Virus record (IMG/VR): IMGVR_UViG_3300050343_000090
Span: 1 to 41,168 of that record
DNA from: a virus
Reading direction: 5' to 3' (one strand)
DNA length: 41,168 nucleotides
Under the pieces are notes generated by a model. It did not search any database, was not told the DNA's origin, and saw only the letters and a list, made by a program, of their open reading frames with translations. A program made the translations under genes and the position numbers. Shown here in pieces: positions 14,864 to 24,461 of this stretch. Position 1 is the stretch's first letter. The number at the start of each line of letters is the position of its first letter.

Positions 14864-14998
14864 TTAACCTTGTCCCTTGTACCTTCGTTGTTTTTGATGA
14901 CGCTTCTCGCTTTTATTTTTATTTTTCTTATGTTGACGAGGCCCTCTCTTTTTAGGTTTGTCCCGAGGTGTGAAAAATTTAAAGCTTTGTCGTGCCAT
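14864..14998 (-). CDS. Small highly basic protein, 44 aa
   Basis: Intact ORF with about half its residues Lys, Arg, His or Gln (RDKPKKRGPRQHKKNKNKSE), beginning MARQSFKFFTPR and ending RRYKGQG. It overlaps the zinc-ribbon gene by 20 bases. Composition suggests an RNA- or DNA-binding peptide. I believe similar peptides are common in marine phages; function unknown. Confidence 0.65.
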   Translation of the reverse strand: MARQSFKFFTPRDKPKKRGPRQHKKNKNKSEKRHQKQRRYKGQG

Positions 14999-15213
14999 TT
15001 TGTTTTATAAAATTTTTATCTGCTTCTGATAGTTGCATGTATCTAATTCTACCATTGATATGTTGTTTAGTATCATGACCACAATTAGTACATCTATAAA
15101 ATTCTGAAACGATAGCTACTAAGATAGCTTCTTCCTGACACTCTTCACAATGTCCATGTACTGTATCTATATTTTTAAATGCTAACTATTGCTTTTTTAT
15201 CTATTATACTCAT
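14979..15213 (-). CDS. Small zinc-ribbon protein (~77 aa, one frameshift)
   Basis: Starts at an ATG that overlaps the endolysin stop (ATGA). One base error near 15178 separates MSIIDKKAIVS from FKNIDTVHGHCEECQEE. The second half reads FYRCTNCGHDTKQHINGRIR, so two CxxC pairs about 21 residues apart form a classic zinc ribbon, followed by YMQLSEADKNFIKQ. Such ribbons are transcription- or translation-associated folds; the target is unknown. Its stop lies 20 bases inside the next gene. Confidence 0.78.
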
Positions 15214-15687
15214 ACTAGATCTTTTGCCTTTCCTATTACTGGTTTATATTTAGTTTTACCTTCTGATTTATATGCATGCAAAATTGTTTTCTAGGTTTAT
15301 CTGGTAGTGTAACTACAGTGTATCCATCCCGAGTTGGGTTCGCCTGGCGTGTAGAACTCGAGTATCAATTGATCAAATTCTAGGTTCATTTTAAATCCAA
15401 TCAGCTACTTCAGCATTGTCAGTTCCCATACATTCGAAGTCTGCGGCCTCAGCTTTTGCATGTTGGCTGTTCCGATCGAGCTACCTATAGGCTTCACTGT
15501 CTCACTACGAAACCCTGATGTTACTTTTACTCTACCGAAGTGATCACGTACCGGCTGTAAAATATTTTCACAAAGTGCTTTTAGTTTTTCTATCTGACCT
15601 GAGTTAGGATTGTTATTGATATCCTTTACGTACAGCTGTATCAGATTTGATAAGCTCCTGAAGAGAAAAATTTCTTGATAATTCCAT
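15210..15687 (-). CDS. Endolysin: peptidase M15-type (frameshifted)
   Basis: Composite gene of about 155 aa with around four frameshifts. Restored reading: LSRNFSLQELIKSDTAVRKG, NSGQIEKLKALCENILQPVR, GRVKVTSGFRS, then GSQHAKAEAADFECMGT (zinc ligands His and Asp of the M15 core, usually SQHxxGxAADF), LEFDQLILEFY and GWIHCSYT (third ligand His). This is the M15A/peptidase_M15_3 layout of phage D-Ala-D-Ala-type peptidases that cut peptidoglycan. Three small membrane-type genes immediately upstream make a lysis cassette. The first glycine of the motif is replaced by Glu context (HAKAEAAD), possibly another base error. Confidence 0.85.
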
Positions 15688-15821
15688 TATTGACAGCTTA
15701 AACACTCATCGCTGTCATTGTCAAGAGCAGCTAGAGCTTCTTCCTTACAGTCCTGGCTACAGAATAAATCTAATTCTTCTTTAGCTTCAAACTTTTTTAC
15801 ATTATTACAATTTTTTTTCAT
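15687..15821 (-). CDS. Small Cys-rich protein, 44 aa
   Basis: Intact ORF MKKNCNNVKKFEAKEELDLF followed by CSQDCKEEALAALDNDSDEC and LSCQ. Five Cys, with CxxxC and CxxC pairs, suggest a zinc knuckle. It is joined by TAATG overlaps on both sides, to the gene upstream and to the endolysin downstream, so it is translated in step with lysis genes. Function unknown. Confidence 0.65.
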   Translation of the reverse strand: MKKNCNNVKKFEAKEELDLFCSQDCKEEALAALDNDSDECLSCQ

Positions 15822-16054
15822 TATTTTAATATAAGTTTTTTAATTGATTTTGAACCATCGACGTTCGACTCGAGCTCGGCCATCGATTTTATACATTGAT
15901 AAACTATATTATCTTTTGTATTTGATCTCATTGCAACTCTTTTTCCTTTCAAGCACATTGACATTGAAGGTTTATTTGTCTCAGGATCAATTTGAATTCT
16001 ATGTTCTTTGATCTCTCCATTAACAATCATAAGTAAAGCTACAATCAACTCCAT
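15821..16054 (-). CDS. Small exported or membrane-anchored protein, 77 aa
   Basis: Intact ORF with a short hydrophobic N-terminus (MELIVALLMIVNGEIKEHRI) and a Cys-containing, charged remainder (CLKGKRVAMRS, YQCIKSMAELES). Two Cys about 20 residues apart could form a disulfide in the periplasm. Placed between the coiled-coil membrane protein and the endolysin, it may help lysis as an outer-spanin-like or accessory protein (inference). Confidence 0.6.
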   Translation of the reverse strand: MELIVALLMIVNGEIKEHRIQIDPETNKPSMSMCLKGKRVAMRSNTKDNIVYQCIKSMAELESNVDGSKSIKKLILK

Positions 16055-16440
16055 TAATGACCTCCGTTTTGTCTTACCTTATCTTTTAACACTTCGATAT
16101 CAGCTAGTGCTTTATCTAATTGTTCTCTTAAAAATTCTATATTAACTTTGTTTGTCATGTTCATCTCTTGAGTCTCTTCCATTTTCTCAACGGACTTATA
16201 AAGATCCTCGATTAAAAAATGTTGCTCCTGATCCGTAGGGACCTGTTCAGATTTTTTTAATAAATCATTTTCAAACAACTCACGTGATGTCTCTAACGAT
16301 ACCAACCTCGCAGTCAGCTCCGTATAAGCGAACACGCCCATTGCGACGAGCACGATCAGGCTAGCTACCGTTTTCATCGGCATCTGCACTCGTGCTTCTT
16401 CTCCGATATTTAGTGGTTTATTGGACACTTGGTCCTCCAC
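16054..16440 (-). CDS. Membrane protein with coiled coil, spanin-like (128 aa)
   Basis: Starts with GTG at 16440. One TM segment near residues 23-40 (TVASLIVLVAMGVFAYTEL) follows a short cytoplasmic N-terminus. The rest, to residue 128, is a charged helical coiled coil (LEDLYKSVEKMEETQEMN-like, LDKALADIEVLKDKVRQ). This N-in membrane anchor plus periplasmic coiled coil is the architecture of an i-spanin, and its position just upstream of the endolysin supports a lysis role. No family assignment is certain. Confidence 0.65.
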   Translation of the reverse strand: MEDQVSNKPLNIGEEARVQMPMKTVASLIVLVAMGVFAYTELTARLVSLETSRELFENDLLKKSEQVPTDQEQHFLIEDLYKSVEKMEETQEMNMTNKVNIEFLREQLDKALADIEVLKDKVRQNGGH

Positions 16441-16495
16441 ATAAAGCTAATACAACTAGCATTACTATTAATAAACCTGTCGCATAATAGTTCAT
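16418..16495 (-). CDS. Small hydrophobic peptide, 25 aa
   Basis: ORF MNYYATGLLIVMLVVLALCG followed by GPSVQ: almost entirely a single membrane span with a terminal Cys. It fills the gap before the spanin-like gene, overlapping it by 23 bases, and its ATG overlaps the stop of the preceding small gene (ATGA). A tiny holin or lysis regulator is possible; purely inferential. Confidence 0.45.
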   Translation of the reverse strand: MNYYATGLLIVMLVVLALCGGPSVQ

Positions 16496-16637
16496 CCTTT
16501 GGCACTCCATAATTATCTAGTCCAAAAAAATATTCTTCTCCACCAACTGTATTTTAATTTAGGTGGTACAACACACTGACACTTTACAAGGTTCCTTTTC
16601 AAATGGCATTACAATGTTCACATATATACAAACTCAT
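16492..16637 (-). CDS. Small Cys-rich ORF, ~48 aa (frameshifted)
   Basis: ATG overlaps the stop of the upstream gene (ATGA) behind GAGGAGAAAA. It reads MSLYICEHCNA, then after base errors KCQCVVPPKLKYSWWRR and FFGLDNYGVPKG. CEHC and CQC suggest a minimal zinc site. The restoration is approximate. Function unknown. Confidence 0.42.
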
Positions 16638-17276
16638 TTTTTCTCCTCAATATCATAAAACATTTTATCAGAATCTTCTGTTACCCAATCAGATCCTTCA
16701 CAGTCCCAGTACGTAGTTTGTACGCTATAGTCTGGCCAATCATTATCTGTTGTATAACTGTTCACATGCCAAATGATTCTGTTGTTTGGCTGCGCTGCAT
16801 AATTACCGTTTTTCAACGCTAATATGTGTGCACACTTGTGCTCTTGCGGAATTTCAGAATGTTCCGTGTTTAGTATATTAGTCTCTGGATGCGCCCAGTC
16901 AACAGTAAATAAGTATTGACCTTGGATAAAATTTTTTATCTTTACCTAAATACTTTCCGTCTATACCAGCCAACCAATCAAAACAATGGACACTAGGATA
17001 ATAACTAAAGCAGTTCCACAGTTCGAGTTGATCCACTCGCATATCAGGCACGTCTTTTCTTTCAAATTCTTTTTGAAAGAATGCTGAAATAGGTAGTCTA
17101 TAAAAGACCGCACCATTTGGTAGCATGCAATGAAATAAGATTGCACGACCTGAAATAGAGCTAAGACCAAAGATAACACAGTCACTAGACTGTCCTTTAT
17201 TTTTTTTAAGATCATAGAGATACTCCCTTCTTATTTTACAATAAATCGGCGGTATGTTAGCATTTAAATAAGCCAT
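16634..17276 (-). CDS. Conserved phage protein of ~214 aa, unknown (one frameshift)
   Basis: One base error near 16925 splits the gene into a 125-aa ORF and a downstream part. It starts MAYLNANIPPIYCKIRREYL; characteristic pieces are CVIFGLSSISGRAILFHCML, LELWNCFSYYPSVH, then YLFTVDWAHPE, EHKCAHILALKNGNYAAQPN and NRIIWHV. The second part is in frame through to DIEEKK. I recognise the pattern as a conserved protein of marine cyanophages and pelagiphages but know no function. It lies directly behind the DNA polymerase. Confidence 0.75.
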
Positions 17277-17282
17277 AGTACA

Positions 17283-19236
17283 TTACTTTATTTCACCCCA
17301 GTTAGGACCAGATTCATAGTCTACTTTATTTGGAACTTCTAAGTCTACTGCATTTTCCATAATTCTTTTATTTTATCAGCTTGCTCTTCTGATTCAATAG
17401 AAAAGTCTAACTCATCATGTATTTGTATGTGAGCCTAAGATATCCTTCTTTATATAAATCAACCATAGCTTTTTAGTCATATCAGCTGCACTACCTTGAA
17501 TTAATTTATTTAATGCTTTGTATGTAAAAGCTCTACGTGACCATTCTTATGCCAATAGTTTTTCTAGGATTTGTTTTTTATCTTTAATAAATTACCATCA
17601 TCATCTTTTAACCACTCACCCATCTCTTGAAGTTCTTTCATTCGTTCTTCATCTTCTGGTGGTACATATTTACCCCAATCACTACCTTTTAATATAGGTT
17701 CATACTTTGGAAATCTACAACGTCTACCTAGTAAAGTTTTTATTTGACCTTTGTTTCTGCTGCGTTCATAACTTTATTCATTAGTTGTTTTACAAATGGA
17801 ACTTTACCATGATACTTATTAAATAATTCATCAGCTTTCTCTTTTGTTAACACCTAATTCATTCTTAGTTTTGCTTTACCCATACCATAAAATAAACCTA
17901 AGTTAATTGTCTTAGCTTCTGTTCTAGGTATCTCTGCCATCTCTGCAACAATTTTGTGAAAGTCTGTTGATGGATCTTCTTCATATGAATCTGCAATTGT
18001 ATTTACAGATGGTAATTCAAATCTTAATGCATAGTGTGCAACTAATCTTGGTTCCTGTTGCGAGTAATCAAACGTACCCCACTTGCAACCTTCTTCAGGT
18101 ATAAATAAACTGATCTAATTAATGGGCCTGTATCTGGATCCCTTGCTGGAATCTGTTGTAAGTTAGGATTAGAATAACTAAATCTTCCTGTAACTGTACC
18201 ACCATCATCAGATCTAATTTGATTAATGTCTGCATGTATTCTACCACAATGTTCATGTTTAATAATAGTATCAATAAAAGTTGTTCTAACCTTGTTTATT
18301 TTTCTAGCTTCTGCTATCATACTTAACTACAGGATGTTTATGATTTGTAATAAAGTTTTTAGTAAATGAAGGTGTTTTTGTTTTTCAGTTCTTCATAAGG
18401 TAAATTCAGTTTGTCAAAAGCTTTGGCAATACTTCTGCTGCCCATATCTGAACTTCTGGTTCCTGTTTCTATTTTTATTTGTTGTAGTAGGTTTTCTTCT
18501 TTTACTGCCATTGCTTTTTTCAATTGATGAGCTTTCTCATATCTACCCTCACACCTAGGTGGCGCATATCGACCAGACAAGGAAAAAGATCCGTCTCAAG
18601 ATTAAATACATTTTGTAAGATTTTCTTCAATAATTATTTTTTTAAAATATTGCCAAAGTTCTAAAGTAAGTTCAGCATCTGCTTCAGCATACTCTCCAAC
18701 TTCCATAGCAGGTAATCTCCACATATCAGCTTTAGGATCTAGTCCTCTTTCTTTTGCAGCTTTATTAATTTTGCTTCGTTCTTACCTTTTTTAAATAAGC
18801 CCAAGACAAAGTATTTAGTGTATAAGAGAATCTATTTTCATCTATAAGACTGGCTGCAATCATAGTATCTGTGATTAAACCATTGATTTTTATACCTAAA
18901 TTACGTATCCAACATACGTCGTACATTGCATTATGAAATATTTTTGTAGCAGGTGAGGCACATACATCTGTAAACCAATCTAAAACTTTTTTACGATCCA
19001 TGTTAGGACCTTCTTCATGTGCAATTGGAAATAAGCTTTCCAACCATCTACAGCTACAGCTATACCTACAACTTCACCACTACCTATGATGGCTCCTGAA
19101 CCCAGTTTCTTTAAGTTTGGATCACGTGTCTCTAAGTCAATTGCTATCTCATCATGCTTAGATCTTAGATCTGGAAATTCTTTTGGTTGTAACCATTCTG
19201 TTTGTGGTATATCATTTCTTTTTACCCATGTCTTTC
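17283..19236 (-). CDS. DNA polymerase, family A, with 3'-5' exonuclease (heavily frameshifted)
   Basis: About 650 codons across at least eight frameshifts. Exonuclease motifs: IAIDLETRDP (ExoI), FHNAMYDVCWIRN (ExoII), YAEADAELTLELW (ExoIII). Polymerase motifs: TGRFSYSNPNLQQIPARDPD, GTFDYSQQEPRLVAHYA (motif A), TEAKTINLGLFYGMGKAKL (motif B O-helix) and a C-terminal HDELDFSI (motif C). The gene ends with ESGPNWGEIK. The organisation matches small phage PolA enzymes without the 5'-3' exonuclease. The start is uncertain; the first residues I can place are NDIPQTEWLQPKEFPDL, just behind the DUF3310 stop. It follows DUF3310, helicase and primase in one operon. Confidence 0.9.
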
Positions 19237-19472
19237 ATTGTTTTAATTTCTAATTCACAGTAATGAATTATTTTCTCTAAGATCTTGTATGCCTGCTTTG
19301 TTCTTGTATCGACACACATACTTTATAACATTGCCTTGAAAAAAAGAAAGGTCATTCTTTGATATAAATTCATATGGTTGAATATGAAATTTTTTATAAT
19401 GTGATCCTCCAATTTGTTTATTTGTTTTTCTTGTGGTCCTTTAGAACTTTCAAATATACTATTGTCTGTCAT
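19212..19472 (-). CDS. DUF3310-family protein (~85 aa, frameshifted)
   Basis: Starts MTDNSIFESSKGPQEKQI at an ATG overlapping the helicase stop (ATGA). After frame correction it continues GSHYKKF-like, QPYEFISKNDLSFFQGNVIK, then YVCRYKNKAG, DLEKIIHYCELEIK-like. The 'HY...QP.EFI..N.L.F..GN.IKY..RYK.K....DL.K' pattern is the DUF3310 domain, found in many phages beside replication genes and sometimes annotated as nucleotide kinase; its reaction is unproven. The end overlaps the polymerase start region. Confidence 0.75.
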
Positions 19473-20902
19473 AGTTTGTATCCCTTCCTCTGCATTAACT
19501 TTTTTTTTGCTTTTAGTTTATATAGATTATTTTTTGCACGAGTGACTGCTACGTACCAAACTCTATGTTCTTCATCCTCTTTGTCTTGACTTTTCTTTAT
19601 TGCTTTTAATATTTTGTTCCTAAATCTAAACATAAAATTACATTATCTTGTTCACCACCTTTAATCGCATGAATAGTTGATGTCCATATTCTAGCAGGTT
19701 TACTTAAATCTTCTCCCTGCTTCAATTAAATTTAAAGATAATCTTTGTCTTCTTGTTCATATTTTGAAAATGCTTCATACCAATCTTTTTTTAAATTCAA
19801 ATTTTTCTGTCACCTGTGTATTCTTTAATATCTTTAATATCTTTTTCTTCTAGTTTAATATCTTCCTGTAATAGTTCGTAGTTCTTAATTGCTTTGTATG
19901 CCCGAACCCTGACGCTTTTTCCTCGGTTACTTTCAAAATATAAATTCTTTTTCTTTAATTGTTCTTCTATCTTCAAGTAATCTTGATACTGTTCTAGTTA
20001 ATATTAACCACTTACCCTCAGTTAAATCTACCTGATCTAGGTTAGCAATCTCCTCACAGTTTCCTTCATAGTCTCTTGGATAATATTCTTTTTCTTTTCT
20101 TTACCTACAATATTTTCTATACACATTTGTGATTGTTCTTGTATGGCTTTAGATATTCTTCTAGACTTATGTAATACTTTTTCTTTTGCAGGTTCATCAA
20201 TAAATCTATTTACATCAGCGCCAGCCCAGGCAAAGATAGCCTGATCATCATCTCCTGCAAGATAGATATCTTTACTTTTTTCTTTTAGTTTATCATAAAG
20301 TTTCCATTGTAATGGTGATAAATCCTGAGCTTCATCAATAAATACTGTATTAAATTCTGGAATCTTAGTATCTTTCTTCAATAACATTTCAATCATGTCA
20401 TTAAAGTCCATCATTTTTTTCTTGTCTTTGTACTCTAAGTAATTTTTATGTATGTTTAGCATAGACCATTCAACTTCTTTTGAATTATGTTCTCCACGAT
20501 CAAACTCTTCTCTTATATCTACACATCTATTGATAGCTCTATGTATCAACTGAAAGTATGGATTATCACAAGTTAAAAAGTGAGATTCTTCTTTGTTATA
20601 TCTATCGTAGTATTTTACTTTTACATTTAATTTTTTACCAAAGCTTTCATAATGATATGGTTGCATACATCATCTTCTTTAAGACTTAAAATATTAAATG
20701 CAAATGAATGAAGTGTTTGAAAGTATGGTAACTTCTTATCTTCTGCTGGCATTCTTTTCTTTGCTTCACCTGCAGCTTTTTTAGTAAATGCAAAGTAACC
20801 TATCTTATGTAATGGTGTGCCTACTCTTGCGTAGGCTTTGGCTCTTGATATCAATCTATATGTTTTACCCGTGCCTGGTGGGCCATATATCTTATATATC
20901 AT
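19469..20902 (-). CDS. SF1 DNA helicase, UvrD/Rep-like (frameshifted)
   Basis: Composite of about 478 aa. Motifs in order: YGPPGTGKTYRLISRA (I), FAFTKKAAGEAKKRM (Ia), YFQTLHSFAF, DFNDMIEMLL, VFIDEAQDLSPLQWKLYDK (II, DEAQ), YLAGDDDQAIFAWAGAD (III), TIHAIKGGEQDNVILCL (V), and WYVAVTRAKNNLYKL (VI). The gene begins at 20902 with an ATG overlapping the primase stop (TAATG). The restored C-terminus ends RKGYKL with a TGA overlapping the DUF3310 ATG. It is a superfamily 1A translocase that unwinds DNA for replication or recombination. Residues between motifs III and V (20040-19640) are badly scrambled. Confidence 0.87.
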
Positions 20903-22519
20903 TAAATAATATCCTCTTCATCTTCAAAGTGAACAATCTCTTCTATATCTTTTTTTCTTCAAAGACATACAAAGGAACTCTTAAAACTTTTATTGGTGGA
21001 AAGTAATCATCATTCTTGTCCTTACCAGGAAATCTTTTTGGTTTGTTAAACAATGCTTTCTTTTCTTTATCATCACTTTTAAATAATTCTTTTATCATGT
21101 AAGAAGTTCTTTGTGGATCTGTTTTCCATTCTTTTGTTTTTAAATCAGAATAAAATTCATCATAAACAAACCATGCATAGTTTTCATCTACCAAAGGTTT
21201 ACCACTTTCAAAAGATTTATATGTGGTTGCTCTTGGTCCATTACATATTTCTCTAGATTCTTTTAAAATATCCATAGGACTTGTGCCTTCTACAGGTTCA
21301 ATAGTTTCTACTTTTTCTTTGTCAAATAAAGCTGCATTATTTCAATAAAGTCCATTACCTTTTAAATTTGGTGGAACTATAAATGCTTGTTCCATTATAA
21401 TGCTCTTAATTGCTTTTTGACTTTCTAATTTGTAAATATCTTTTGCATGTACTTGTGCAGTTTCCCCATCTTCTCTTTCAACAGTAAACTTCCATTCTGG
21501 TGTAGGTTTGTAATTTATTTTTTGAAGTGCAAACATTCTAGGCCATAAAGGTTTATCATCAGATAATAATTCCATACTTTCTTTTTAAACACACTGGTTT
21601 AACACACACTGGTGATAGTAATTCTCCATTACATTGATAACCTTTTGTTTCTTTGTCCCAACTTTTAATTTTTGTTTTAACATGATCATCAGTCCACTTA
21701 GAATCAAACTTAAAATAATTTCTAGCTGCTTCAACTACTTATCTTTCCAATTATCTTTGTATTTCTTTTTAGCAAAGACCATATAGTTATATAAAAATCT
21801 ATCTCTATCATCTGTCATTATTTCTTTTGTAAGAACTCCAAGACAAGGTGGACCATCTTTAAACTCTTCACCACTACCTTGTAGTTCATCTGAAATAATT
21901 TTTTCTTGTATATCTTTTAATTGTTTTTTACTTACTGCATTGAGTTCAATACATTTTACAAACATGTCTAAAGACATTTCAGTTCCATCAGGTGCTAATG
22001 CTCTTCGACCATCTGCATTGTATGGAAGATTTATAAAGTTACCATTTGCTTTATTACCTTTTTCATCGGAAGAACGTAAGTTTGTTTGTTTAGGAAATAT
22101 CTCTGTCTTAATGTTTAGTTTAAATACATAAGCATTTGTTCTAGAAACTGTCTTATCTCTATTGCTTTTACAAATTCAGTGGTGAACACATATAAATGTA
22201 GTCCACCACTTTTGGACAGGACAGGTATGATTGGTAAACTTTTTTCTTGTATTATTTTTAAATAAAATTCTCTATCTATTGGATACTTATCAACATCAAT
22301 TGCACCAAATCTTGCAGTGCCATCATCTGTACATGGTTGTATACCAATTGATTTAACTCCTGTTAAATGATCCTCGTAGTCTTTGTCTGTAACTTTTAAC
22401 TGTGACCATTCATGTTTAAATTTTTTCTTACCTGTTTCTGGATCTACATATCCTTCGTTTATTTTACAGACACCATAATTACGTGTTAACCCTGTAAAAT
22501 ACTTTATAAAATCTTTCAT
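20902..22519 (-). CDS. DNA primase, archaeo-eukaryotic (AEP) type (frameshifted)
   Basis: Composite of about 535 aa, with breaks near 22125, 21735, 21590, 21345 and 20950. The catalytic core is at the N-terminus: RFGAIDVDKYPID supplies the DxD metal site and VLSKSGGLHLYVF the SxH motif, as in AEP primases of the TOTE-like/primpol group. GNKANGNFINLPYNADGRRA follows with the NLPY signature. The C-terminal half (TDDRDRFLYNYMVFAKKKYK and KALFNKPKRFPGKDKNDDYF) is helical and basic, without a Walker motif, so it is not a fused helicase; the helicase is the next gene. It would make primers for PolA. The start at 22519 follows a 73-base gap. Confidence 0.85.
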
Positions 22520-22592
22520 ACCTATCCCTGTTTTTAAGGCGCCTCCAGTCTCCCTTCAGCGCCTCTGCTTGGCCAGCATCCCCTAAGGGAAA

Positions 22593-23375
22593 CTAGATAA
22601 TGTCTTCAGTTACTTTTAGTTGATCAACCTGTTCATACTTAGGTTTCGCTGCACCTGCAAAAGCTTCTTCTTGAAGTTTTTTTGCAGTTTCATAGATCGA
22701 TAAATCTTCTGGCTTAGATACATCTAGCATTCTAACTTGCTAGGTTTGTAAACGTGCCAGCTTTTATCTCCCCAGTTTTTACCAACTGTTTTAAGATTAA
22801 AGACTGCTGCATAGGCTGCAGGTTTAAATGAACCTTGAGCATCTTCCATTCTAAGATTATCAATTAAATCATTTAACTCTCTACCTGGAGTTAAATTAGA
22901 TGATCTCATAGTGATGACTGCTCTTCTTGCTTCACCGTTGATCAATGCCAGTACAAAGAAATACATAGTTTTTCACAGTAATTACCATTAGATAATCTGT
23001 ACTTACCATTTTTTTCTTCTACTGCATCTGCAGGTGGATTGATATGAGTACCGACTGGTGCTGCTGCACTGTCTCCTCTCTCTTGCCATTCTGGATATCT
23101 AGTGTGAGTATGACAACAACTACTTCTAGTCCTTTGTCACCATCAATTAAAGTACCCATACTTCCAGAATATATCATACCAGGTTTAGCACCTTCAACGT
23201 ATTTAGCGTTTCTAGTGTTACACTCAGGTGATAATTGGTGAAGGATTTTTAAAATCACAGTAGATTTATCACTGGACTTTAATTCTTCTGTACCTTTTCC
23301 TGCATCGGATCTTAAGCTTACTGGTGATAGTGCACCTGCACTATTCTTTTTAACCATATCTGTATTATTTGACAT
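22593..23375 (-). CDS. Conserved replication-region protein, candidate ssDNA-binding (frameshifted)
   Basis: About 260 aa over at least three frameshifts (near 23110, 22970 and 22730). It starts MSNNTDMVKKNSAGALSPVS. Conserved-looking parts: ILKILHQLSPECNTRNAKYV, EGAKPGMIYSGSMGTL, then RLSNGNY, FFVLALINGEARRAVITMRS, SNLTPGRELNDLI, and WHVYKPSKLE with an acidic C-terminus PKYEQVDQLKVTEDII. A beta-rich body with an acidic tail, located upstream of primase and helicase, would suit a phage SSB, but I see no diagnostic SSB motif. The 22520-22592 gap after it contains TCCCTT / AAGGGA arms only. Confidence 0.66.
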
Positions 23376-23398
23376 ATATATACCTATTAGTTATTGGT

Positions 23399-23945
23399 TT
23401 ATTTTTTATTTTTTATTTTTGTTTGATTTCCATCAAACGTCCAAAAAAGATCTTCTGGAACTTCGTTACCTTTGTTCTTCCAATCTTCCATGGTTACTTT
23501 AAGAGTCATGGCATGAACTGCTTCTTTTTGAGAAGGTTCATAGCCCTGACCCTTTGCAAGGGTAGCATATTCTGCAGCCTTGTTTTCTTCGCCTTGACCA
23601 AAGTTAACTGTGATTTCATTTTTCACAATATCACCTAAGCCATTGTTTCGAAGCCATTGTATCGCCTCAGCTTTTTTATCAGCTTTTATTGTGGCGCTAT
23701 AAATTTTTTTAACAGATAATTCTGAACCATCTTTTAATTTTAAGTGTGCTCAAATTCATCTTTTCCATAAGTTCAGGAATAGTAAAATTATTTAACTGTT
23801 TTTCTTGTTCTTTTAACTCTTTTAAACTAGCCTCTGTACTTGAAATTTGTGCATTAATAGAATTTAATTTTTCTATCTGTTCAGATAGTTCTGTTGGATC
23901 AATTGTATTTAATTGATCAGGTGCGTCGTCACGTAGATTTATCAT
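23399..23945 (-). CDS. Coiled-coil phage protein, ~181 aa (one frameshift)
   Basis: Break near 23750. The N-terminal part is a coiled coil (LSEQIEKLNSINAQISSTEA ... LKELKEQEKQLNNF); the C-terminal part is a small alpha/beta domain (KLKDGSELSVKK, AIQWLRNNGLGDIVKNEITV, NFGQGEENKAAEYATLAKGQ, VHAMTLKVTMEDW). I recognise the coiled coil plus 'WLRNNGLGDIVKN' pattern from marine phage replication modules but know no function. It follows a sigma70-like promoter at 23984-24011. Confidence 0.68.
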
Positions 23946-23983
23946 TTTTAACTCCTTTATTTAAATTAACTTTCATGTTTCGT

Positions 23984-24011
23984 AATATAGAAACAAATTA
24001 ATCTTTGTCAA
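23984..24011 (-). promoter_or_regulatory. Sigma70-like promoter, replication operon (minus)
   Basis: TTGACA (24011-24006), 16-nt spacer, TATATT (23989-23984), in the 68-base gap between the genes ending at 24014 and starting at 23945. It could drive the whole replication operon. Confidence 0.65.
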
Positions 24012-24013
24012 GA

Positions 24014-24362
24014 CTACTTGTTAAATAAATTTATTTCTATTGGAAAATAAGACGCTTGTATTCTGTCCCACTTTAATAATTTAAAGCGACCATTTGTCAC
24101 ATCACTTGCAACTGCACATACAACTCCAATTAGAGCAGGATCACCATACAATAAAAGATAATCATCAGATGTAAAATCTTTTAAACTATTTTTTATTTCT
24201 ATAATTAATGGGCCTGGTGAAAATTGCATTTGTTTTAACTTAGGAAACATTGTCTTAATTTCGCCATATTTGATAGCAGGAGTTAAATCAAACTTAGGTT
24301 GTCCTGTTTGTCTATCTGTAGGTATTTCTTGTACTAAATAAACTTTAGATAATTTTTGTCAT
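24014..24362 (-). CDS. Small phage protein, ~115 aa (one frameshift)
   Basis: Break near 24345 just after MTKI. The rest reads LSKVYLVQEIPTDRQTGQPK, FDLTPAIKYGEIKTMF, then PLIIEIKNSLKDF, DDYLLLYGDPALIGVVCAVA and RFKLLKWDRIQASYFPIEIN. Mostly beta with hydrophobic core, no membrane span. It is divergent from the SNF2 helicase gene. Function unknown; location suggests replication or early control. Confidence 0.66.
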
Positions 24363-24396
24363 TCGTAGTATTGTTTATTATTATACTATTTTCATA

Positions 24397-24425
24397 TTGA
24401 CTTTATATCTTTCTCTTCCTATATA
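24397..24425 (+). promoter_or_regulatory. Sigma70-like promoter for the SNF2 helicase gene
   Basis: TTGACT (24397-24402), exact 17-nt spacer, TATATA (24420-24425), then a 36-base interval to the ATG at 24462 with AAAGG as a weak RBS. The opposite strand carries a TATAAT toward the gene at 24362 without a clear -35. Confidence 0.72.
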
Positions 24426-24461
24426 CACCAGTAGAAAGCAAAGTAAAGGTATATATAAATT

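Noticed and set aside
14560-14900. tRNA gene
   Set aside because: The richer G+C suggested a tRNA, but no cloverleaf with acceptor stem and TTCGA-type loop could be drawn; none was found elsewhere either.
20902-22519. TOTE conflict (defence) system
   Set aside because: The AEP primase resembles the TOTE type, but it is coupled to helicase and PolA in a phage replication operon and has no effector domain.
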